Of a stretch of DNA of 36,854 nt, positions 6,713 to 15,059 are shown piece after piece. Positions within the stretch are counted from its first letter, which is position 1. Each line of letters starts with the position of its first letter. The notes beneath the pieces are model-generated. The model saw only the letters and a program-made list of their open reading frames with translations. It was not told the DNA's origin and made no database searches. The stretch is from Paludibacteraceae bacterium (GTDB taxonomy: Bacteria > Bacteroidota > Bacteroidia > Bacteroidales > Paludibacteraceae): NCBI GenBank assembly GCA_024401495.1, contig JAKSKW010000018.1, forward strand, positions 1 through 36,854. The letters are read 5' to 3'. Both the position numbers and the translations under genes were made by a program.

Positions 6713-7939
6713 TTATTTGAAAATCTCTTTCATTACAATGTCTGTGGCTCCACAATGCTCTCTTACGAATGCTTTCGCTACAGATGATGTCTTGCTTAGT
6801 GTGTTTTGATTCTCGTCGAACATCTCGTTAAGCAATGGGAATAACTCTTGCTTGTTGTTGATTGGGAACGCTGCTCCCGATTTCACCATGTCTACTGCCT
6901 CTCTGAATTTCTTATAGTTTGGACCAAAGAAGATTGGCATTCCGTAGACGGCTGGTTCCAAAATGTTGTGGATGCCGACGCCGAATCCTCCGCCTACATA
7001 ACCCACGTCGCCATATTTATATACCGACGTTAGGATTCCGATGCAGTCGATGATCAGACAGTCTGCCTCTTTGATCTCCTCTTCTGTCGACTTTGTGAAT
7101 CTTGCGTATTTCTTGTTCAACTTCTTGCAGATCTCCTCTACATGAGCCTCGCTTGTGACGTGTGGGGCAAGGATCATCTTGAATCCGTCGTTGTTGTTGA
7201 AGTATTCGCATAGCAGATCTTCGTCTGGCTGCCATGAACTTCCTGCAATCAACACTTTCTTGTCGCCCTTGAAAGCTGCAATCTGTGGAATATCCTTTGC
7301 CTGCTTCACAATTTCACACACACGATCGAAACGAGTGTCTCCTGCGATAGTGGCGTTGTTGATGCCGATAGATCTAAGCAAATCGATTGAATTGGCGTCC
7401 TGCACAAACAGACGGTTGAAACATTTCAACACTTTCTTGTAGAAGAATCCGTACCATTTGAAGAAGGCTTGCTCCTCACGGAAAATAGCCGAAACTATAT
7501 AAGTAGGAATTCTGCGTTTTCTCAAGTTGAACAGATAATTCATCCAGAATTCATACTTGATGAAGATTACGATGCTTGGATTTATAATGTCCAAGAACGT
7601 CTTTACGTTCCAGATAGTGTCGAGTGGCATATAGCAGACGATATCTGCCTGATCGTAGTTTTTGCGTACTTCATAGCCCGACGGAGAGAAGAATGTCAGA
7701 ATAATCTTGTACTCCGGATACTCTCTCTTGATACGCTCGATGATTGGGCGTCCTTGCTCAAACTCTCCCAACGACGCTGCATGCACCCATATATATTTAG
7801 CATTCCCGTCGACCTGAGCTTTCAATTTTTTCAGTAGGTCGACTCTGCCATCGTGGAATAGTTTTGCCTTTTCATTGAAAAATGAGGCAACCCACACTCC
7901 AAACTGATATAAAAGAATTGCTAAATTATAAATAATCAT
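6713..7939 (-). CDS. waaA: 3-deoxy-D-manno-octulosonic acid (Kdo) transferase
   Basis: Inner-membrane-bound GT-B enzyme (family GT30) transferring Kdo from CMP-Kdo to lipid A precursor. The 408-residue product starts with a membrane-inserting helix (about 1-21). WVHAASLGEFEQGRP at 51-65 holds the catalytic Glu (E59 by comparison with known WaaA). FSPSGYEVRK follows near 84-93, and the C-terminal domain has VGYVGGGFGVGIHNILEPAVYG and FFGPNYKKFREA for CMP-Kdo. Length is slightly under the usual 420-430. It follows gltX by 130 nt on the same strand; the gap is filled by palindromic repeats, so co-transcription is uncertain. Confidence 0.95.
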   Translation of the reverse strand: MIIYNLAILLYQFGVWVASFFNEKAKLFHDGRVDLLKKLKAQVDGNAKYIWVHAASLGEFEQGRPIIERIKREYPEYKIILTFFSPSGYEVRKNYDQADIVCYMPLDTIWNVKTFLDIINPSIVIFIKYEFWMNYLFNLRKRRIPTYIVSAIFREEQAFFKWYGFFYKKVLKCFNRLFVQDANSIDLLRSIGINNATIAGDTRFDRVCEIVKQAKDIPQIAAFKGDKKVLIAGSSWQPDEDLLCEYFNNNDGFKMILAPHVTSEAHVEEICKKLNKKYARFTKSTEEEIKEADCLIIDCIGILTSVYKYGDVGYVGGGFGVGIHNILEPAVYGMPIFFGPNYKKFREAVDMVKSGAAFPINNKQELFPLLNEMFDENQNTLSKTSSVAKAFVREHCGATDIVMKEIFK

Positions 7940-7954
7940 CTTTTTCTATTTTTT

Positions 7955-8060
7955 ATCGACCCTCCTGACCTCCCTAAAAGGGAGGAATCGACTCTCCTGA
8001 CCTCCCTAAAAGGGAGGAATTGGGTTGAAAAGCATCCCCCTTTAAGGGGGACCGAGGGGG
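7955..8060. repeat. Tandem 32-bp repeats and C/G hairpins between gltX and waaA
   Basis: Two head-to-tail 32-bp units (7955-7986 and 7987-8018) differ by one base and each contains the hairpin CCTCCCT-AAA-AGGGAGG. Then CCCCCTTTAAGGGGG at 8036-8050 and ACCGAGGGGGT, which is the family motif in inverse orientation. This looks like a dispersed Bacteroidetes intergenic repeat. Without a T-run it is not a classical terminator. Confidence 0.8.
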
Positions 8061-8069
8061 TCTGTTCTA

Positions 8070-9587
8070 TTATTTAATTACAGCCAATGCTGCGTTAAGT
8101 CGACGCAATGTCTCCTCCTTGCCAAGGATCTCGATGATGTCGAACATGTGTGGTCCACGTGCAGCACCGATGATTGTGATACGGAATGAGTTCATCACTG
8201 TTCCTGTGTTGTGTCCGTTCTTCTCAATCCAGTCCATCACGATCTTCTCCATGTTAGCAGAAGTGAAGTCGCTGATTCCCTCAAGGATCTTGCCAAGCTC
8301 TGTCATCAATGCTGGGCTCTCCTCCTTCCAACGCTTCTTCAATGACTTCTCATCGTACTCAGTTGGAGCCTCGAAGAAGAAGTTTGTCTCTTCCCATAAG
8401 TCTGCGACGAATGAGATTCTTGTCTTCACCATTCCTACGACGCGCTCAAGTGTAGCGTCTGCCATCTCATAACCTTTCTCCTTAAGAAGTGGCTTGTACA
8501 TGGCTGCTAGTTCGGCATCGCTCTTCTTGATGATATATTCGTGGTTGAACCATTTTGCCTTCTCGTAGTCGAATCTTGCACCCGACTTGCTTACGTGGCC
8601 AAGGTCGAAATACTCTGTTAGCTCCTCAACAGTGAACAAGTCTCTGTCAAGTCCTGGGTTCCATCCAAGCAATGCAAGGAAGTTGACAACTGCCTCTGGC
8701 AAATATCCGCTCTCACGGTATCCGCTCGACACCTCGTTGCTCTTTGGATCCACCCAACGAAGTGGGAATACAGGGAATCCTAACTTGTCTCCGTCACGCT
8801 TGCTCAACTTTCCGTTGCCAACTGGCTTAAGAAGCAATGGTAGGTGGGCGAACTGTGGCATTGTGTCCTGCCAACCGAAGTAGCGGTATAGCAATACGTG
8901 AAGCGGTGCTGATGGCAACCACTCCTCACCACGGATCACATGTGTTACCTCCATCAAGTGGTCGTCAACGATGTTTGCCAAGTGGTATGTTGGAAGATCG
9001 TCGGCTGACTTGTAAAGCACTTTGTCATCCAATACGTTTGAGTTGATTGTTACCTTTCCACGTACCATATCGTCGATAACGATATCCTCGTTTGGCTCAA
9101 CCTTTGCACGGACTACATATTTCTCTCCTGCAGCAATCTTTGCCTTAACCTCATCCTCACTCATAGTTAGTGAGTTCTTACCCATCGAACGAGTCTTTGC
9201 GTCGTACTGGAAATTAGGAATCTCCGCACGTAGCTTCTCAAGCTCCTCTGGAGTGTCGAATGCGATGTAGGCGTTGCCACTCTTCAATAGAATGTCAACA
9301 TATTTGCGATAGATGTCACGACGCTCGCTCTGACGGTATGGAGCGTGGTTGCCACCGATTCCAACACCCTCGTCGAACTTGATGCCAAGCCACTTGAACG
9401 ACTCGATGATATACTCCTCTGCACCTGGCACGAAACGTGTGCTATCAGTATCCTCGATTCTCAATAGCAAATCACCGCCATGCTTCTTGGCGAACAAATA
9501 ATTGTATAGACATGTACGTACACCTCCGATGTGAAGTGCTCCTGTTGGGCTCGGTGCGAAACGCACTCTTACTCTTCTATCTGACAT
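8070..9587 (-). CDS. gltX: Glutamyl-tRNA synthetase
   Basis: Class I aminoacyl-tRNA synthetase charging tRNA-Glu. The product is 505 residues, normal for bacterial GluRS of this phylum. [17 protein letters not shown] at 9-25 holds the HIGH-type signature HIGG (19-22). [11 protein letters not shown] follows at 42-52, and the KMSKS-type loop [12 protein letters not shown] begins at 261. The C-terminal anticodon-binding helices are complete, ending [21 protein letters not shown] box at 9619-9626 lies about 32 nt upstream, divergent from the TPR gene. Identity is firm. Confidence 0.97.
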   Translation of the reverse strand: MSDRRVRVRFAPSPTGALHIGGVRTCLYNYLFAKKHGGDLLLRIEDTDSTRFVPGAEEYIIESFKWLGIKFDEGVGIGGNHAPYRQSERRDIYRKYVDILLKSGNAYIAFDTPEELEKLRAEIPNFQYDAKTRSMGKNSLTMSEDEVKAKIAAGEKYVVRAKVEPNEDIVIDDMVRGKVTINSNVLDDKVLYKSADDLPTYHLANIVDDHLMEVTHVIRGEEWLPSAPLHVLLYRYFGWQDTMPQFAHLPLLLKPVGNGKLSKRDGDKLGFPVFPLRWVDPKSNEVSSGYRESGYLPEAVVNFLALLGWNPGLDRDLFTVEELTEYFDLGHVSKSGARFDYEKAKWFNHEYIIKKSDAELAAMYKPLLKEKGYEMADATLERVVGMVKTRISFVADLWEETNFFFEAPTEYDEKSLKKRWKEESPALMTELGKILEGISDFTSANMEKIVMDWIEKNGHNTGTVMNSFRITIIGAARGPHMFDIIEILGKEETLRRLNAALAVIK

Positions 9588-9618
9588 CTAAATCTAAATT
9601 TACTTTTTAAAATTTATG

Positions 9619-9626
9619 CAAATATA
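9619..9626 (-). promoter_or_regulatory. Putative gltX -7 box
   Basis: TATATTTG on the minus strand in the 101-nt divergent gap; no clear TTTG -33 element. Confidence 0.5.
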
Positions 9627-9656
9627 TTGCTTTTTTCCCTTTTCGTGATTTTTTTG

Positions 9657-9664
9657 TAGATTTG
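9657..9664 (+). promoter_or_regulatory. Putative -7 box for the TPR gene
   Basis: TAGATTTG on the plus strand. It overlaps a possible TTG start at 9662 and so argues that translation begins at the ATG at 9689 instead. Confidence 0.55.
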
Positions 9665-9688
9665 CATCGTAAAAAATTTTCTTTTTTT

Positions 9689-11671
9689 ATGTATTTGTAT
9701 CGCATTCTCGCTAAATATGTTCCATTTGTACTGATTCTGTTGTCGGTTTTGCTCCCTGTCCAGCAGGCGAAGTCGCAGATCAACACAGACCGTGTGATGT
9801 CAATTGGAAAGAATGCTCTCTATTTTGAAGACTACGTTTTGGCTATGCAGTATTTCAACACTGTGATCGGAGCCAAACCTTATCTTGCGGAACCATATTT
9901 CTGCCGTGCTGTGGCGAAAATCAATCTTGAGGATTATGTCGGTGCCGACGCGGATTGCTCTCTGGCTCTTGAGAGAAATCCGTTTATTGTGAGTGCCTAC
10001 CATTGCCGTGGTATCGCTCGCCTAAATACAGGAAAATATGAGGAGGCTTTGGCTGATTTCAAGCAAGGATTGGAGTTTGATGAATACAACTCTGCTCTCA
10101 CTACTCTTGAGGGTGTCGCTTATGTGCAGTTGAAGAAATACGACGACGCAAAGAAGGCTTTCACTGAGGCGTTGACCAAGACTCCACGCAAGGGCCCGAT
10201 CTATATCTACCGTGCCAAAGCCGACGTGTTGTCTGGCGATACTCTTGCTGCTTTGGAAGATGCTGAGAGCGCGTTGAAAATGGATAAGTATGACGCCGAC
10301 GCGTATGCCTTCCGTGGTATGGTGCGTTATCTGAAGAAGGATTTCAAGGATGCTGTTGCTGATTACGATGAGGCTCTGCGTCTGGTAGGCAAACGCGCGG
10401 ATCTGTTTGTCAACCGTGGAATCGCGCGCTACGAATTGAATGATTTGCAGGGTGCTATGGCTGATTACGACGCTGTGGTGGCTCTCGACGCTGATAATGT
10501 GGTGGCTCGTTTCAACCGTGGTTTGCTTCGTATGGAGGTGGGCAACTGGAATGGTGCGGAGGAGGATTTTGCCCACGTCATCCTTGTGGAGCCGGACAAT
10601 GATATGGCCATATACAACCGTGGAATCATACGTAGCAACATCGGTAATCATAAGGGTGCCATCGAGGATTTCACTACCATCATCAATGAGTATCCCGATT
10701 TCGCACAGGGCTATTACGCAAGAGCTGAGGCTAAGCGACGTCGACTTGACCAGAAGGGAGCCCAACTCGATTACAACACTGCCTATGTGCTTGAACATAA
10801 GCAGAAAAGCGAGGCTCAAGATAGCGTGAAGACGCGAAAGAAAAAAGATAGAAACATCAAGAAATTCAACCGTCTTATTGCCGCTGATCCTGAAGATGAG
10901 GATAAGAAAGTCGCTTACAAGACTAATTATCGTGGAAAAGTGCAGAATGTGAACGCGGAAATCACGCTTCAACCTAACTATATTCCGTCTTACTATGCCG
11001 ATAAGAAGGAGGTTGGAGGAATCGCCTACAGCCAGTTCGTGAAGGTTGTGGAGCAGACTTATAAATTGCCACGTCAACTTTATCTTGTGACAAGCACGGA
11101 GAAACTTTCTGAGAGTCAGGTGCAGGTTCATTTTGAAAATATCAAACGTGCGGAGAAAAACAATGGCTGGACTGATAAAGCCAAACTTCTTGCTCGCGCA
11201 TTGGATTATGCAAGTGTACAGGATTATGCTGCTGCCTACGATGATTTGTCGGCATACATCCAGATCGACAAGAACGAGCCGTTTGTCTATTTCTTCATCG
11301 CTGAGATGCTCGTGAAGAAATGTGAGGCTATGGGCGACGGGGATGAAAACTTGATGATGAAAAATGCCATCCTTAAGTTGGCTATCGACAATTATGAGCA
11401 GTGTGAACGTTTGGCTCCCGACTTCGCTTATTGCTATTATAACGAAGCAAATGTGCGAGTTATGCTAAAAGATTATGCAGAAGCTATTGTAAAATATTCA
11501 AAAGCATTAACTTTGTCGCCGGATTTGGCTGAGGCTTATTTCAATCGTGGTTTGACTTTCATTTACAGAAATAAAAACGACGAGGGTATAGTGGACTTAA
11601 GCAAGGCTGGAGAACGAGGAATTTATTCGGCTTACAACGTAATAAAGAGATATTCAGAGAACAAAAAATAA
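9689..11671 (+). CDS. Secreted tetratricopeptide-repeat protein
   Basis: 660 residues from the ATG at 9689. N-terminal signal peptide with hydrophobic core FVLILLSVLLPV and likely cleavage after QAKSQ, near residue 30. Then about nine consecutive TPR units to roughly residue 375 (for example CRAVAKINLEDYVGADADCS, CRGIARLNTGKYEEALADF, NRGIARYELNDLQGAMADYD), a basic linker (KTRKKKDRNIKKF), a middle region with two strands (VNAEITLQPNYIPS, RQLYLVTSTEK) and further TPRs near 500-640. It is a periplasmic or envelope scaffold; partner unknown. It is separated from the next gene by a 122-bp MITE-like element. The family is clear, the role is not. Confidence 0.88.
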   Translation: MYLYRILAKYVPFVLILLSVLLPVQQAKSQINTDRVMSIGKNALYFEDYVLAMQYFNTVIGAKPYLAEPYFCRAVAKINLEDYVGADADCSLALERNPFIVSAYHCRGIARLNTGKYEEALADFKQGLEFDEYNSALTTLEGVAYVQLKKYDDAKKAFTEALTKTPRKGPIYIYRAKADVLSGDTLAALEDAESALKMDKYDADAYAFRGMVRYLKKDFKDAVADYDEALRLVGKRADLFVNRGIARYELNDLQGAMADYDAVVALDADNVVARFNRGLLRMEVGNWNGAEEDFAHVILVEPDNDMAIYNRGIIRSNIGNHKGAIEDFTTIINEYPDFAQGYYARAEAKRRRLDQKGAQLDYNTAYVLEHKQKSEAQDSVKTRKKKDRNIKKFNRLIAADPEDEDKKVAYKTNYRGKVQNVNAEITLQPNYIPSYYADKKEVGGIAYSQFVKVVEQTYKLPRQLYLVTSTEKLSESQVQVHFENIKRAEKNNGWTDKAKLLARALDYASVQDYAAAYDDLSAYIQIDKNEPFVYFFIAEMLVKKCEAMGDGDENLMMKNAILKLAIDNYEQCERLAPDFAYCYYNEANVRVMLKDYAEAIVKYSKALTLSPDLAEAYFNRGLTFIYRNKNDEGIVDLSKAGERGIYSAYNVIKRYSENKK

Positions 11672-11675
11672 GGAT

Positions 11676-11797
11676 ATTATATAACATGTCCAATATGAGG
11701 ATTGTTAAGGGCGGAACGCCCTAACTCCCACTCCCAACGCGAGCCCGTAGGGCGAGCGTATAAAGAAAAAGCGTGTGTTGGACATCTCGTATATAAT
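11676..11797. repeat. 122-bp MITE-like element with terminal inverted repeats
   Basis: Ends ATTATATAACATGTCCAA (11676-11693) and, reverse-complemented, ATTATATACGAGATGTCCAA (11778-11797) are inverted repeats. Inside are two small hairpins: AGGGCG-GAA-CGCCCT and GCCC-GTA-GGGC. A second, diverged copy is at 36262-36350, where both hairpins keep pairing with changed bases. No coding capacity. Confidence 0.8.
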
Positions 11798-11831
11798 TGG
11801 CCAAAATTATTTTGTGTAGAATTTTAATATT

Positions 11832-13547
11832 GTGAATAGACAGAGAAAGATTGCGGTTATTGTGAAGGTGGTGTGCACATTGTGTATGCTGCTATTGTCG
11901 TCTCGTCTATTTGCAGATGGATTAGAAGGGCAGCCACAAGGGACAGCCCCTACTGATTCCGTACAATATAACTATAATCCGCTCGTTGTGATTGATTTCC
12001 TTGACCAGCAGATGAGTGAATCCAAACCTGCTTCTTACGATGGATTCAAATATAATCTGTTGAGGCAGTATGTGTCGGAGAAGGCGTCTCTTGGAGACGA
12101 GATTGCTTACGACTCTCTTTCCAAACGTAGTATGCGTTACATCTACTCCAACGCTCATGGTAGAAACTCCAATAACTATTCCGGTCTTGACGATTTGGAA
12201 TCTGATCTTGACGGAGAGAAGGAACTCGACAAGTTGCGAATTGAGAACGCTGAACTTAAACGTGAGGTGGAGCGACTTCAGTATCAGGTCAAGAATAAAG
12301 GTGACAGAATGTCGTCTGCGGATTTGAAGAAAGCCAACCAATGGGTGGAGAAATTTGTAGCTAAGACACGTAGGGATGTTGATTCGTTGACGAAGATACA
12401 GTTGAAATGGGATACTCTGTATGCATTGCCATACAGTGTGGATACAATCAAAAGTATTGTGCTGACTCCATATTTCACAGATGACACAGTCAAGTCAGTC
12501 TACCTTCCCGGCCTAACAATGTTCGAGAAGAAATCGCGTCGCAACAATTTGAGAAAGGAGATAGACGACAGATTGATGTATTCAGCCATACAGCTTGATC
12601 CGACAATCGTGTCGTATTATGGTTTGAATGAATACAAACCTGAAATGTTCGATTTCTCAGATATGGATGTCCGTTATGTTCAGGTGGAGAATAATTCCAA
12701 CCATGAGCTGAAGCTAGAAATGAAGAAGCGTTCACATGGTAACGACGCTTGGCATCTGAAGGGAAAAATCGGTGTTGACTTCTGTGGATTCTTGGTATTC
12801 AACTGGGCGAGTGGAGGTAAGAACACCATGACTTTGTCGAGTGTGCTGTCGTATCAGGCACTTTATGAAAAGAACCGTGTCAAATGGGATAACAATTTCT
12901 CATACAACCTTGGATTATTGTTCACTGCACAGGATGTCGACACGGTGCATCCGTTCCGTGTGAATGAGGACGAGTTGCTTATGAACAGCCGTTGCTTATA
13001 TAAGATGGAAAACCAAAATAGTCTGTATTATGGTTTGATGGATGTGAAGATCAAGACGTGCCTGTTGCCGGGCTACGATTCTTATAATGCCCAGACAAAA
13101 GCCACTACGCTAATGGCTCCTGGAGATGTGTTCTGGGGACCAGGAATGTATTTTGAGAGAAAGGGTAAGGCGGAGTTGTTCGCGTCGCCAATAAGCGGAA
13201 GATGGACATGGGTTAGGGGAGACCTTGATCCTAAAGAGTTCGGTTATAATGAGGACGAGCACACGATGCAAGTCGCGCCGGGATTTCGTATCGACTCTAA
13301 TCTGAAATGGCAGTTCTCTAAAGATTTGAAGGTGACGACGGGATTTGAGTCGTTCTTGCCATATAAGAGCCCGTTCAAGGAGATGATGTTCTTGCAGTGG
13401 GATTTGACTGGTAAATTCAAGATCAACAAGTATGTATCGATGGGCTTCAACCTAAAGCTCCGTTATGATGGTCACGCCCGTGGCAAGTACCGTGACAAGG
13501 CACAGTGTCAGACAAAACAGACTATCGGATTCGCTTATATGTTTTGA
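11832..13547 (+). CDS. Secreted DUF3078-like outer-envelope protein
   Basis: 571 residues from a GTG start (11832). Signal peptide with core VVCTLCMLLLSSRLFA, cleavage near residue 28. A short charged coiled coil (KLRIENAELKREVERLQYQV) lies near 135-155. The C-terminal half from about 290 is rich in amphipathic beta strands (WHLKGKIGVDFCGFLVFNWASGG, NFSYNLGLLF, YVSMGFNLKLRYDGHARG) and ends in an aromatic, IGFAYMF, as outer-membrane beta barrels do. This resembles the Bacteroidetes DUF3078 family; the name is a judgement from composition and pattern, not a search. Residues 32-40 (EGQPQGTAP), just past the signal peptide, are encoded by a GGGCAGG-type palindrome that looks inserted in frame. 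Confidence 0.75.
   Translation: MNRQRKIAVIVKVVCTLCMLLLSSRLFADGLEGQPQGTAPTDSVQYNYNPLVVIDFLDQQMSESKPASYDGFKYNLLRQYVSEKASLGDEIAYDSLSKRSMRYIYSNAHGRNSNNYSGLDDLESDLDGEKELDKLRIENAELKREVERLQYQVKNKGDRMSSADLKKANQWVEKFVAKTRRDVDSLTKIQLKWDTLYALPYSVDTIKSIVLTPYFTDDTVKSVYLPGLTMFEKKSRRNNLRKEIDDRLMYSAIQLDPTIVSYYGLNEYKPEMFDFSDMDVRYVQVENNSNHELKLEMKKRSHGNDAWHLKGKIGVDFCGFLVFNWASGGKNTMTLSSVLSYQALYEKNRVKWDNNFSYNLGLLFTAQDVDTVHPFRVNEDELLMNSRCLYKMENQNSLYYGLMDVKIKTCLLPGYDSYNAQTKATTLMAPGDVFWGPGMYFERKGKAELFASPISGRWTWVRGDLDPKEFGYNEDEHTMQVAPGFRIDSNLKWQFSKDLKVTTGFESFLPYKSPFKEMMFLQWDLTGKFKINKYVSMGFNLKLRYDGHARGKYRDKAQCQTKQTIGFAYMF
11925..11953. repeat. GGGCAGG-type palindrome inside the coding region
   Basis: This block starts GAAGGGCAG, ends CAGCCCCTAC, and has ACAAG in its middle. 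It matches the intergenic palindrome at 4654-4681 in its start, centre and end. It encodes EGQPQGTAP directly behind a signal peptide, where extra residues are harmless. Confidence 0.65.
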
Positions 13548-13576
13548 CGAAGACGAAAACGAAGACGAAGACGAAA
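13547..13576. repeat. Hexanucleotide microsatellite ACGAAR x5
   Basis: Five perfect-length units of ACGAAG/ACGAAA begin at the last base of the DUF3078-like stop codon. Slippage would change only the 3' untranslated region. Confidence 0.85.
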
Positions 13577-13580
13577 ATTC

Positions 13581-13610
13581 GTAGAGACGTGGCGTGCCAC
13601 GCCTCTTTTT
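13581..13610 (+). terminator. Palindromic repeat used as terminator (copy 3)
   Basis: GTAGAGACGTGGC-GT-GCCACGCCTC followed by TTTTTTT. This is a member of the GTAGAGACG family in which the right end has become a T-run, so it serves as a rho-independent terminator for the upstream gene. Confidence 0.8.
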
Positions 13611-13630
13611 TTGTGCGTGCCGCGTTTCTT

Positions 13631-13758
13631 TGCACTTTTAAGTCGGAAAAAGTGTGAAAGTTTACATTTTTAAGTCGGAAAAAATGCGAAAGTTTACACT
13701 TTTAAGTCGGAAAAAATGCGAAAGTTTACATTTTTAAGTCGGGAAAAATGTGAAAGTA
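13631..13758. repeat. Four tandem 32-bp hairpin repeats
   Basis: Units at 13631, 13663, 13695 and 13727 are each exactly 32 nt, with core CTTTTAAGTCGGAAAAA and tail GAAAGTT. Each contains an inverted repeat around AAGTCGG. Unit 1 pairs CACTTTT with AAAAGTG, units 2 and 4 pair CATTTTT with AAAAATG (compensated change), unit 3 has one mismatch. The array fills the space before the promoter of the acyl-carrier-like gene. There are no spacers, so it is not CRISPR. Confidence 0.9.
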
Positions 13759-13784
13759 TACGCTATATGCATTGACAAAATACT

Positions 13785-13792
13785 TACTTTTG
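13785..13792 (+). promoter_or_regulatory. Putative -7 box for the carrier-like gene
   Basis: TACTTTTG, followed by GCAAA; it lies 26 nt behind the last 32-bp unit and 20 nt before the ATG. No good TTTG -33 box, which may mean that an activator is needed. Confidence 0.55.
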
Positions 13793-13811
13793 CAAAATAA
13801 AGCAATAAATT

Positions 13812-14078
13812 ATGATCGACGAATTAATAAAGACTATCAAATATGCGATGGAGGATTTAGGCGACGAAGATATCCTAAACTACATCGATGAGAATGAACT
13901 TACAGCCGAGACTTCATTTGATGAGGATGGCTTGAATTTCGACGAGATGTGTGCCATCGAACTGATGACTGCCATCTCTCAGGATCTGCGTATTGAGATC
14001 AAGGACGACGTGGAGTTTATGGACATCCTTCTCTATGGCACAATTGGTGATGCTGCAGAGTATTTGAAGGAGTGCTAA
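13812..14078 (+). CDS. Acyl-carrier-protein-like protein lacking the carrier serine
   Basis: 88 residues, very acidic, four-helix ACP-like pattern: MIDELIKTIKYAM, the central GLNFDEMCAIELMTAI, and a C-terminal YGTIGDAAEYL. In true carriers the second helix starts DSL with the phosphopantetheine Ser. Aligning ..D-S-L-x-x-V-E-L with D44-E45-M46-C-A-I-E-L puts Glu at the serine place. So it should not be pantetheinylated by the usual route, and may be a non-catalytic ACP relative or a partner-binding module. No fatty-acid genes lie next to it, whereas a normal ACP with DSI is at 22888. It stands alone, with its own promoter and a bidirectional terminator. ACP fold is an inference from pattern and length. 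Confidence 0.8.
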   Translation: MIDELIKTIKYAMEDLGDEDILNYIDENELTAETSFDEDGLNFDEMCAIELMTAISQDLRIEIKDDVEFMDILLYGTIGDAAEYLKEC

Positions 14079-14083
14079 ATAAA

Positions 14084-14110
14084 AATGGGGCTTGTGATAG
14101 CCCCAATTTT
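14084..14110. terminator. Bidirectional terminator between convergent genes
   Basis: TGGGGCT (14086-14092), loop TGTGAT, AGCCCCA (14099-14105), with A-run before and T-run after. It serves the carrier-like gene (+) and the lipoprotein gene (-) that converge here. Confidence 0.88.
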
Positions 14111-14117
14111 TTGATGA

Positions 14118-14870
14118 TTATTTCTCAGTTTCCAAATCATATTTGCCATTCTGGTATTTAACCAAAAATCTTTTTGTTGTGGATGAACTATCCAACATTT
14201 CTCCGTTGTCAATATTTAATTGTTCTCTCCAATTCTTTTTAGTGACAATTAAATCGTAAAAACCGTTGGTCATTGTCTCTGCAGTCTGAAATGTTAGCGA
14301 CTCTCCCTGGCAATCTTCGCTGTCCGACAGATGTCTTTTGCAAGAGTATGATGATAATTCACTTGATAAGACTTTTCTGATTGTGTGAGGTGTGATGGCG
14401 ATTAAATCAATGTGCTTTTCAGTCGTTTGGTCTTCAAAACTGCTATTGCTTGCTGATGTCAAGTGTGCGTATGCTTTGGCAGTGTCACATAAGATGTAGC
14501 AAGTGTCCCACCAAATTCCAGGGTTGTCGTTAAGTGGGGATTTACAGAAATCTTCGATTACAATACTGTCGATAAGATTACCTTCTCCTTGACCGTAGCG
14601 GAAAAGTTTTAGAATTGTGGTGTCTCCGTAAGGACCGTTGACAGTGTCGTTTGCCTCCATCTTAACGTAGAAGATTTCTCCTGACGGAAGAGTGTCCATG
14701 ATGCAATATTTGAGTGAGTCGGATGGCATTAGCTCTGCACCGACGGTGCTGACAGAATCCACCATGATGGAATCTGCATTGCAGTCGCCTTGCATGTTGT
14801 CATTATTGCTATTTCCCGAACAGGCAAAGAGACTGATTGCCAATATTACGCTATATATGTATTTCTTCAT
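14118..14870 (-). CDS. Lipoprotein, unknown function
   Basis: 250 residues; lipobox LFAC with Cys17, then SGNSNNDNMQ, a low-complexity linker. The rest has no motif I recognise. It contains eight or more Cys in the mature part (DFCKS, WDTCYILCDT, SYSCKR, SEDCQG), an unusually high number that could make disulfides on the periplasmic side. Start is the only ATG before a hydrophobic signal. It is convergent with the carrier-like gene and downstream of tRNA-Leu on the same strand, 33 nt from that tRNA's terminator. No own promoter is clear. Confidence 0.8.
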   Translation of the reverse strand: MKKYIYSVILAISLFACSGNSNNDNMQGDCNADSIMVDSVSTVGAELMPSDSLKYCIMDTLPSGEIFYVKMEANDTVNGPYGDTTILKLFRYGQGEGNLIDSIVIEDFCKSPLNDNPGIWWDTCYILCDTAKAYAHLTSASNSSFEDQTTEKHIDLIAITPHTIRKVLSSELSSYSCKRHLSDSEDCQGESLTFQTAETMTNGFYDLIVTKKNWREQLNIDNGEMLDSSSTTKRFLVKYQNGKYDLETEK

Positions 14871-14902
14871 TGTCTTGTCTGAATATGATTAAATTATTAA
14901 AC

Positions 14903-14932
14903 AAAAAAAGGAGAACATTTCTGCTCTCCTTT
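14903..14932 (-). terminator. Terminator behind tRNA-Leu
   Basis: On the minus strand AAAGGAGA...TCTCCTTT with a following T-run starts directly at the CCA end of the tRNA. Confidence 0.75.
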
Positions 14933-15016
14933 GGTGCGGATGACGGGACTCGAACCCACACGTCGCAAGACACTAGATCCTAAGTCTAGCGCGGCTACCA
15001 ATTACGCCACATCCGC
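14932..15016 (-). tRNA. tRNA-Leu (anticodon UAG), CCA encoded
   Basis: Minus strand: acceptor GCGGATG pairs with CATCCGC, then discriminator A and genome-encoded CCA. The anticodon stem CTAGA/TCTAG holds the loop CTTAGGA, anticodon TAG, reading CUA/CUN Leu codons. The T arm contains GGTTCGAGTCC. Length of 82 nt without CCA and the long variable arm (TGTCTTGCGACG) are as expected for a class II Leu tRNA. Confidence 0.95.
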
Positions 15017-15027
15017 ATTTGCGATTG

Positions 15028-15059
15028 CAAAGGTATAGCCATTTCGGCCGTTCTCCAAA
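15028..15059 (-). promoter_or_regulatory. tRNA-Leu promoter with palindrome over the -33 box
   Basis: Minus strand TTTG (15059-15056), 20 bp, TACCTTTG (15035-15028), matching consensus. Initiation would be a few bases before the mature 5' end at 15016. The -33 box sits in the palindrome TCTCCAAA-TGT-TTTGGAGA (15052-15070). Confidence 0.75.

Noticed and set aside
10022..11131. 369-codon open frame on the minus strand
   Set aside because: Opposite the TPR gene, whose repeats and signal peptide are clear; the antisense product fits no family.
13631..13758. CRISPR-like regular repeats
   Set aside because: Units are contiguous 32-mers without spacers, and no cas genes are in the window.
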